Shown: piece after piece, positions 38,101 through 64,000 of the stretch
Layout of the letters: every line of letters begins with the position of its first letter
Position numbering within the stretch: position 1 is the first letter of the stretch
Source: Nemopilema nomurai
Taxonomy: Eukaryota > Cnidaria > Scyphozoa > Rhizostomeae > Rhizostomatidae
Assembly (NCBI GenBank): GCA_003864495.1
Contig: ML133426.1
Span: forward strand, 1,426,001 to 1,490,000
Reading direction: 5' to 3'
DNA length: 64,000 bases
The notes under the pieces: model-generated
Seen by the model: the letters and a program-made list of their open reading frames with translations, nothing else
What the model was told of the DNA's origin: nothing
Database searches by the model: none
Program-made: the position numbers and the translations under genes

Positions 38101-39182
38101 TTTGTACCTTGGGTTTCCAAATTAACTCCATGTTTGATGTACCTTACATCGAGGAACATATCAGCAAGGATTGAGACTCCCTTCATTGCTATAAGAAAAC
38201 TCCCAGGTAAAGATCTTAGAGAGATATGTTCACTTGGAGATGTTCCTTGTTCCAATGCATATTGCATAAAATGTTGGGTGACTGATATTTTGTCTGGAAC
38301 TGATAAAGCAACAGGAGTACCAAGAATGTGAAGAAACCTAAACCAGCATTGGACAACAATTTCTGCATCAAGACCATGTGGGATAGTGAATCTGTCTTCC
38401 TCCTTCAATTTATCTTCAGGTAGACAATGAGGACCATACAGAATATGAAGGACTTTGTTTGTTAAAGAGCACATGAGTTTGTTCCATTGTGTTATCAATG
38501 TTTGATGGTGCCTCCATGACAGACAAAAATCTTGCAATGTGACCCATAGTGGAGGAGATGGAAACTTTTTTCGGGCAGCCAGAAGCCATACAAAGAATAG
38601 AGAATTGACAAGCTGATCACAAAGATGCTCAGCAAGTCCATGTGGAAAAGGTGGGGGTGACAGCAAGTGACCTGAGATTCCAAGAAAAAAGATAAGTAAA
38701 TCTTCCCAGATCTCCTCCTTAGAAAGATTATCATTACTGACCATTGAGCGTATACGAAAAATAACTTGGCTGCACAATTTGGCTTGTTCTGGTGATGAGG
38801 AACTTTCCCTGGGCATGAAAAGGTTGGTAAGATGACGCAGAATCTTTTTAAAATACAACTCTTTCTCCTCAAGTATAGGCTTTGGAATGTTGTTTTTACT
38901 TGAGTTTGAAATCACAGTGGCCCAATCTAGATACAAATAGGCACAGTTTCTAATGAGCTCAATTTCTGTCATCGGCATTGTTAATCCAAAGCAGATTACT
39001 TCCATCGTCCATTCCAGTTGCTCCTTGGTTTGCAAAGCTTTGACCTTGTCACTGTATTGGAGACTGTGCACAATGTTCGTTGCAACATCTTTCCCGACAT
39101 TTGGAGGGTAATTTTGCAAGACACTTTTGACACCAAAGTCTTCCTCGACACTAGAACGTAAGGAAATCCAATCTGCAAACAT
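23676..39182 (-). CDS. RALGAPB: Ral GTPase-activating protein, beta subunit
   Basis: Twenty-five exons sum to 4377 nt, exactly 1458 codons plus stop; the vertebrate protein is just under 1500 residues. RalGAP-beta is the obligate partner of the catalytic alpha subunits in the cytosolic complex that switches off RalA/RalB downstream of growth-factor signalling. The start is the ATG at 39182 ([11 protein letters not shown]), matching the family N-terminus; an in-frame ATG five codons upstream is less likely. The N-terminal exon has [14 protein letters not shown] and [12 protein letters not shown]. Central exons carry [22 protein letters not shown] and [11 protein letters not shown]. The C-terminal part is Rap/Ran-GAP-like: [51 protein letters not shown] and [13 protein letters not shown]. 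The stop codon is at 23676-23678. Exon 17 (29830-29873) is weakly conserved and was chosen mainly because its phases fit. Confidence 0.94.
23815..23935 (+). repeat. AGATTAGAAAATAG-type A-rich tandem repeat
   Basis: Degenerate 12-16 bp units (GATTAGAAAATA, GATTAGAAAACAAA, GATCAGAAATCAAA) run just upstream (minus sense) of the last RALGAPB exon. On the transcript strand this is U/C-rich and lies before the 3' splice site at 23797, so it may serve as an extended polypyrimidine tract. Confidence 0.7.
29830..37437 (-). other. RALGAPB: RALGAPB exons 2-17: central region
   Basis: Exons: 37281-37437, 36706-36854, 36227-36324, 35941-36078, 35465-35719, 34991-35143, 34572-34738, 34221-34280, 33935-33968, 33434-33513, 32693-32788, 32231-32300, 31450-31541, 30895-31019, 30239-30326 and 29830-29873. 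All phases agree. Recognisable blocks: [87 protein letters not shown] and [15 protein letters not shown]. Exon 9 seems to use a GC donor (AAG|GCAGGC), exon 10 is only 34 bp, and exon 6 ends at a weak GTTTTT donor. Exon 17 is the least certain. Confidence 0.85.
30492..30794. mobile_element. Short palindromic element with tRNA-like ends in RALGAPB intron 15
   Basis: A 303-bp unit bounded by inverted ends (AGAGTGCGGAAA on the left, TTTCCGCACTCT on the right). Similarity extends inward about 45 bp to GAACTCAAGACC / GGTCGTGAGTTC. The right part, 30704-30776, looks like a tRNA: acceptor arms GACCCGA and TCGGGTC, an A-box-like TAGCTCAACGGTAGAGCA and a B-box-like GAGTTCGAGTCCC. The anticodon stem is not well paired, so it is not called a functional tRNA. 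The left end carries a second B-box-like motif in the opposite orientation. Either a tRNA-derived SINE in a fold-back arrangement or a MITE that took up tRNA sequence. No clean target duplication is visible. Confidence 0.65.
37771..39182 (-). other. RALGAPB: RALGAPB exon 1: large N-terminal coding exon
   Basis: A single 1412-nt exon covers almost a third of the protein. It is a helical repeat-like region of unknown fold that in the family takes part in pairing with the alpha subunit. Conserved blocks include [43 protein letters not shown] and [14 protein letters not shown] Ser/Thr/Pro-rich linker ([23 protein letters not shown] is its core) follows the QTWFRFLH-like block. The donor is GG|GTAGGT at phase 2. 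Confidence 0.92.
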
Positions 39183-39491
39183 GGTCGCGTATAGCAATCG
39201 ACCTGAGTAATACTAACTTCCTCCTTAATTTCCCCAAGAATGCTCAAAGATTTGCAGCACAACTGCGCAAAGACTTTTTAGGCCATAACAGAACACAGTG
39301 GCTTATAGCTGTGCCCACTTCAAACTGTTGAAACAATTAATGGATATTGTACTTCAAACTTTCACACAATCATCTTAAAGGTTTGTTAATTGCAATAGCA
39401 GTAATCCTGGATAATATGTTCAACGTCCTTCGGCCATAGCTGCTACCTTTCCTCCCGAAAATAAGTTGTTGTTGTTGATGTGTTTCATGTA

Positions 39492-39561
39492 TACCGTATT
39501 TCCTCGAAAGAGCGCCCCCCCCCCCCTCGAAACAGTGCCCCCCTCGAAAGAGCGCCTCCCC
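39492..39561 (+). repeat. CTCGAAAGAGCGCCCCC tandem array
   Basis: Three imperfect copies of a CCTCGAAAGAGCGCCCCC-like unit follow TACCGTATTTC, one of them with a run of fourteen C. From general familiarity, similar CTCGAA-AGCGCCCC arrays are dispersed in marine invertebrate genomes, probably as ends of non-autonomous transposons. No opposite terminus was found within the next kilobase or so. Confidence 0.6.
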
Positions 39562-41536
39562 AATAGAAAATATTTTTAGATAAGCGACCCCCTATAGTAG
39601 TGATTTAACGAGGATAACGAAGATAATGAAAACTATACAAACCAAACAACTCAAATATAACATGTTCTATTAATTAAATCATCGAAAAGTTTTATTTTCT
39701 AAAAATATATCTAAATGGCTAGAAAGTTCCTGCCTTTTCTTCAATTCTGCTTGTGATATAACGGTAATTTTTTCCTTTGTGTCTGCCGTTTATCGAGCGG
39801 GAGTAACCAAGCTGACTTCGCACTTTCGTTTACCAGTGACTTGGGCGTTGATGAAGTTGTCTTCTCCTTGCATTCCCAATTTCTTCATGTTGCATTTATG
39901 TGCCTACTCACAACTAGAGGGAAATGTTGTGTCTGTATGTCTACAAAATGAAATGAGCTCCCCCAGAAAAGGCAGACATGTAAATGGCAGCCAGAGAGGG
40001 TATTTGTAGTATACGTCATTTTCCAGCTAGTGCCGTCAAGATGTTCTTGCAGTTCCTCTAAGCCGGGCATTTTTTAACACCTAGGCTATTGTTGGACCCT
40101 TTCAAAATAATGTGTGGGTAATTAAATCAACACGGCGTTTTTGTGAAATGAGGCCCAGCGCGCTAACACTTGAAACATGCCAAAATAGTGACAAGTGAAA
40201 TTCCTATTGTGTTTTTAGAATGTGATGAACCTTTTTAGTGCGCCCTGGATTTGTCAACTTTATCTAATCCGTGAACGGTTGCATGGCTCTGCCTTATCGG
40301 TGTATGAACAATGGGCACATCCCCCTTCTTCAGGTAAAATGACCCCCTGCAGCTTCCCAAGTTGCCCTTGCCAACTTGCCAACTGCATGACAAAAATTGC
40401 CCTTTAAAAACTTAAGTGCTATACGAAGTAAGAAAAGAGATTGGGGGTGACCTTTTAGGAACGTGTTCTTAAATGAGATTAAATACCAGCTAATGTCTTT
40501 TGCAAGAGCAAGTCTTAACCCAATAGATGTCTTCAACAAAATATATGTGAAATATCGAATTTAGGTTTTGCAACAACATCTGGAAATTCTAGTCCAAAAG
40601 GAAGTTTATTTGAAGCTACAATTTGAAGCACCGTACAATTTATTGCAGTGAGCGTGGCTCTTTCTGGGAAATGCCCCGCTACTGAAAATTCCTTACAAAA
40701 TGCCCGGAGATCGTACTATCACTTGGACTCCTCTTAAAGAAGGTCTATAGTAGATGCTGATTGGTCGAGACAGCGGTGAGACAGCGAATCATGTGGCTTG
40801 CTCACACCTCTCTAGTGTTTTTCGATTGGAAACTGGCTATTCAATAATTCTATTGCAAGATCTTGCAATTCAACAGTTTCAGACCATCTCATTATAAACT
40901 ATCAAGGCAGCCATTATGAAAAGGGTAGATTTGAAAAATGTTTTCCAGGAATGGTGAACTAGTCGTCAAAAGTGGAACGTTTCAGTTCAGGATGGGAAGT
41001 CTTTATTTTGGAAAAAGGCAAACGCGATTACTGCATTTATTTATGAAATATAAGAAATTTTTAATAATAATACTAGGCAATATTAAATAGTATCGAACAA
41101 CGCTTAACTAAATTTAAGGAAGAAAATTTTTTATTACTGAATCAAACATCACATTATTGTATCAATTGATGGAATGCGTCCATTTCTTTCTTCAAAGTCT
41201 GAAATGTTGTTCCAAACGTGGACATATTTCAGAGTGGGTATGGGTTTCTTTTAAGTTTGAAATTCTATTTTTCGCTAAACTGAACATGCATGTGCCTTTA
41301 TTCGTGGCCTATAAAACAAACTAGGAAAAAATTACAGAAGATAAATATCTAATTTGAGGGTTGATTTGCGTCTTCGAGAAGAATTTGATATCAGTGTACA
41401 TGTTGGTTAAATTTCAGTTTACACCTTAGATCTATGTTCGCGGAAGGCCAAAACTGACGATAATAATTACCTCTTAAAAAGTGAGTAAATACTAGCAAGA
41501 CTGTTTCAGTCAGTGACAACAAGTATTCATCAACAT

Positions 41537-41596
41537 CTAGAAAATATCTAGCATAGCTGAAATAATCTAGAAAATATCTAGAATAGCTGAAATAAT
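41537..41596 (+). repeat. Two-copy 30-bp tandem duplication
   Basis: CTAGAAAATATCTAG followed by a variable base and ATAGCTGAAATAAT occurs twice in a row (41537-41566 and 41567-41596) with a single mismatch. The unit contains the palindrome-like CTAGAAAATATCTAG. It sits 80-140 bp past the ABCC10 stop, so it is probably transcribed in the 3' UTR. Confidence 0.85.
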
Positions 41597-41677
41597 TAAT
41601 TTGACAAAAATTGTGAAATTCACATTAATTATCATTATTGTCTAGCTTCTAATAAATTAGGATGCCTCAGTTGATTT

Positions 41678-61607
<19,930 letters not shown>

Positions 61608-63470
61608 CTTCCGTGAGCTAAGGGTGAATACACCACTCTCTACTATTTATCACTGGCCTACTTTTTATTAAGATACCTACAGCCTCGTTCTCATTTTCAC
61701 TCAATCAAGGAAGTGTGGCGATAGCAACATCATCATTGATACAATCATACTGCTCTTGAAATAATAACTAACTTGCAGAACTGAAGATTGATGAACATAG
61801 TTTGCAACAAGCTTTTGGAAAGCTTCTGCGTTTTTCTTCGTCTTAAAATATTTTGTCCTTTGGTGCTCGCAGGGCCGCATTTAGGACTGCCGAGGCTCTG
61901 ACAACACATCATCGCTTTTTCTTATTTGACAACCTACTGACCCTGCCTTGTCAAATAATTTTTAATGCCAACTTAGTTAAATTGCCATTCTGGGCCTTCT
62001 CAGCTTTCTTCCTTCACCAATCCTTCCCTAATAAAAGACTTCCACCAGTCCATTTTTTAAGCATGAGCGCTCTTTCAGATCTAAAAGAAAATAATTATGC
62101 ACGACTTCTATAGTTCACTAACCCAGTAGGTGACCAATGTGGAAGTTTTAATGAATCACCATTTATATACAAATGCTTGTCATGAATCCGGTTTTCTCTA
62201 GTAACTATCTATTGACCCACTCTTTAGTGCTTGTTGAACAAGTAGATCAACACGCATAAGCATATGTAAATAGATATATGAATCTAATACGCAGAATACG
62301 CAGAAACTTACCACAAAGACACAATAAGATCTTGATATGCAATTCATCTCTTGTATGTGAGCTGAAATAATACTACTTTACGCGATTGACAACAATTCCC
62401 TGCACTCAAACCATTTCTAAAATTAATTGAATACACCTGCAGCGCATGGAGGAGTTCTTCTTCAACAGAAAGCTGTTTCCGTCTACCAATCCTTTGTTTT
62501 AAACAGGGGGTAGAGAGAGTCAAAACCTCGAAGGTACCCATGAGTTGACTCATTCACTTGCTTTCTACAAATTGGAAACCAGTATTCCTGATTCAAGATC
62601 TATATAAGGACAATGAGCGGGCCTCCATTGACATCAGAAAGTTTATAAGAAATTATAAAACGAAAGCAATACAAAGAAAAGAACTAAAAATTTGTTAAAA
62701 ACTTTTTGTCAAAAGTGGTATTGTTGTTGTTGTTGTTGTTATTAGGCTTTGTTTGTTAGGATAAACGGTTCCCTTTCAACAGCGGTCTTCGAATCTTCGA
62801 TCAAGAACATCATATTTTTCCCAACAGTTTAAAAAGGTATGCACGCGTTCCTTTAAACACGTAAAATATTTCATATCTAGAGTGTTTAACAGACTCGACG
62901 TTAAGCCATCATCAGAGAAGTAAACTTTTTAAAAGCTCAGGTGACCACTTGATTTTGTTTTCAGACTTGATGCTAAACACATGTATATTTTGTAGCTTGC
63001 CATTGTTGTGGTTATGTTCGTATAATAGCCAGTCGCTAACCTCAAATAGAGTCGCAGGTTATTTTCCTCACACATTCCGTAACTTCCTCAAATAAAGTAT
63101 AGATATAGGCCGTATTTAACCATTTAACCCTATAACAATCGACATGAGTAAAGCATGTGCGAAGTTCCCATCCAATTTGCCCTGTTTGCCTCGGTTCCAT
63201 CTGTATGAAGAGGAGGCTCAATTAAATTCCGCCACTCCAATCAAGCATGTCTCGATGCAGCCAGGTACCAGCTGGAGTCAAATGGTTACCCTGTTATGCT
63301 AGATATCGAATAACAGATTCGTTGATCTTGTCAAAGTGGCATGCTCATTTTGGTTTCAGTACGTTGAAAGAACACGGGGACTAAAAAGCTAAATTTCACT
63401 AAGTAAAACAGATTTCAACTACTGTGTCTCATTGCTGACCACTTTTAACATGAAACATCTGTAAAATAAA
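61608..63470. other. Divergent intergenic region between ABCC10 and the BTB/Kelch-like gene
   Basis: About 1.9 kb separating two start codons that face away from each other, so both promoters should lie here, either as two units or as one shared region. A TTG microsatellite lies at 62721-62742. An 86-codon plus-strand frame at 61853-62113 has no recognisable domain. No clear TATA box stands out near either start codon. Confidence 0.5.
62721..62742 (+). repeat. (TTG)n microsatellite
   Basis: Six to seven TTG units followed by TTATT. Confidence 0.85.
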
Positions 63471-64000
63471 ATGAATGCTAGCAAAATGTCTGTTAGCTCA
63501 TTTATCGATTCAAATACATTCGAGGATGCATTTTCTCACCTCCAGAATTTCCAGCTTCAAGGGACATTTTGCGACGTAACCATTTGCTGTTACGATGATA
63601 TCGAGACAAAGTTTACGGCGCACAAAGTCATCCTAGCGGCTAAGAGCAATTATTTCTACGCTATGTTTACAACAGGCCTAATGGAAAGGGACAAGGAAGT
63701 TGTCACGCTCAAAGGTGTTACGTCGAGTGCATTCAAGGCGCTTATGTCATACGCGTACAGTGGTAAGTTTTCAATTTGCCCAGGAAATATCGAGGAAGTT
63801 CTCGAGGCTGCCCATATGCTGCAATTTGAACAAGTACAAGAAGCATGCTTCGAATTTCTACGCAACAACATAGACTGCGCAAATTGCATCGGCATCTCTT
63901 ACCTGGCACAGAAATACAACTGCAATGAAGTCAAAAGAGACGCGGACGAGTTCTCTAGGCAAAACTTCAGGGAAGTGACTAGAAGCAAAGAATTCTTAGA
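63471..64000 (+). CDS. BTB/BACK (Kelch-like) protein, 5' part, cut by the window edge
   Basis: An open frame from the ATG at 63471 (MNASKMSV) runs 176 codons without a stop to the right edge. Residues about 18-130 form a BTB/POZ domain: LQNFQLQGTFCDVTI, then FTAHKVILAAKSNYFYAMF (the F-x-A-H-K-x-V-L-A-A core), GLMERDKEVVTLKGV, LMSYAYSGK and VLEAAHMLQF. CISYLAQKY-like residues (IGISYLAQKYNCNEV) begin a BACK domain. This N-terminal layout is typical of Kelch-like adaptors, which bring substrates to Cullin-3 ubiquitin ligases; the Kelch propellers would lie beyond the window. An in-frame ATG at 63486 is an alternative start. No intron within the 530 bp shown. BTBD-type proteins without Kelch repeats cannot be excluded. 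Confidence 0.85.
   Translation, partial: MNASKMSVSSFIDSNTFEDAFSHLQNFQLQGTFCDVTICCYDDIETKFTAHKVILAAKSNYFYAMFTTGLMERDKEVVTLKGVTSSAFKALMSYAYSGKFSICPGNIEEVLEAAHMLQFEQVQEACFEFLRNNIDCANCIGISYLAQKYNCNEVKRDADEFSRQNFREVTRSKEFL

Larger units (their letters stand above)
39183..41677. other. Intergenic: RALGAPB 5' side and ABCC10 3' side
   Basis: About 2.5 kb between the RALGAPB start codon and the ABCC10 stop codon. It must hold the RALGAPB promoter and 5' UTR and the ABCC10 3' UTR. It contains the CTCGAAAGAGCGCC array (39492-39561) and a 30-bp tandem duplication (41537-41596) that probably lies in the ABCC10 3' UTR. No coding region is recognised. Confidence 0.5.

Noticed and set aside
37837..38331. 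164-codon plus-strand frame opposite RALGAPB exon 1
   Set aside because: Antisense shadow of a well-supported coding exon.
61853..62113. 86-codon plus-strand frame upstream of ABCC10
   Set aside because: No domain recognised, no link to the BTB gene, and no usable splice context. Left as intergenic.

Overview
This is a 64 kb piece of an intron-rich animal (metazoan) nuclear genome. The genes have GT-AG introns of about 150-1500 bp, base composition is AT-rich, and the proteins look like clear orthologues of vertebrate genes. DNA transposons and tRNA-like repeats are scattered through introns. My best guess is a marine invertebrate, possibly a cnidarian, but nothing in the window fixes the phylum.

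Layout: (1) 1-8522, minus strand: a secreted ADAMTS-like/papilin-type matrix protein. Its 5' end is complete and its 3' end runs off the left edge. (2) 8523-16849: about 8.3 kb with no recognisable gene. (3) 16850-22288, minus: SPRTN (Spartan), the DNA-protein crosslink protease, six exons. (4) 23676-39182, minus: RALGAPB, the Ral GTPase-activating complex beta subunit, 25 exons that join without a frame break into 1458 residues. (5) 39183-41677: a gap with repeats. (6) 41678-61607, minus: an ABCC10/MRP7-type ABC transporter, 31 exons joining into 1561 residues. (7) 63471-64000, plus: the 5' end of a BTB/Kelch-like gene, head-to-head with ABCC10 and cut by the right edge.

The exon chains were built by hand from splice signals, intron phase and family alignment recalled from general knowledge. 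In each multi-exon gene the summed exon lengths keep frame. SPRTN alone needs either a 58-nt intron or a frameshift in its last exon. The four minus-strand genes have no obvious shared pathway (matrix, DNA repair, small-GTPase signalling, export), so I infer ordinary neighbourhood rather than an operon-like system.

The most unusual material is mobile DNA. A 2.2-kb hAT transposon sits in ABCC10 intron 13 with perfect 8-bp target duplications, dense ATCCGG subterminal repeats, a broken transposase and a 246-bp MITE nested inside it. A 303-bp palindromic element with tRNA-like ends lies in RALGAPB intron 15, and a reverse-transcriptase relic lies in ABCC10 intron 2. I found no convincing evidence of a wholly new biological system.
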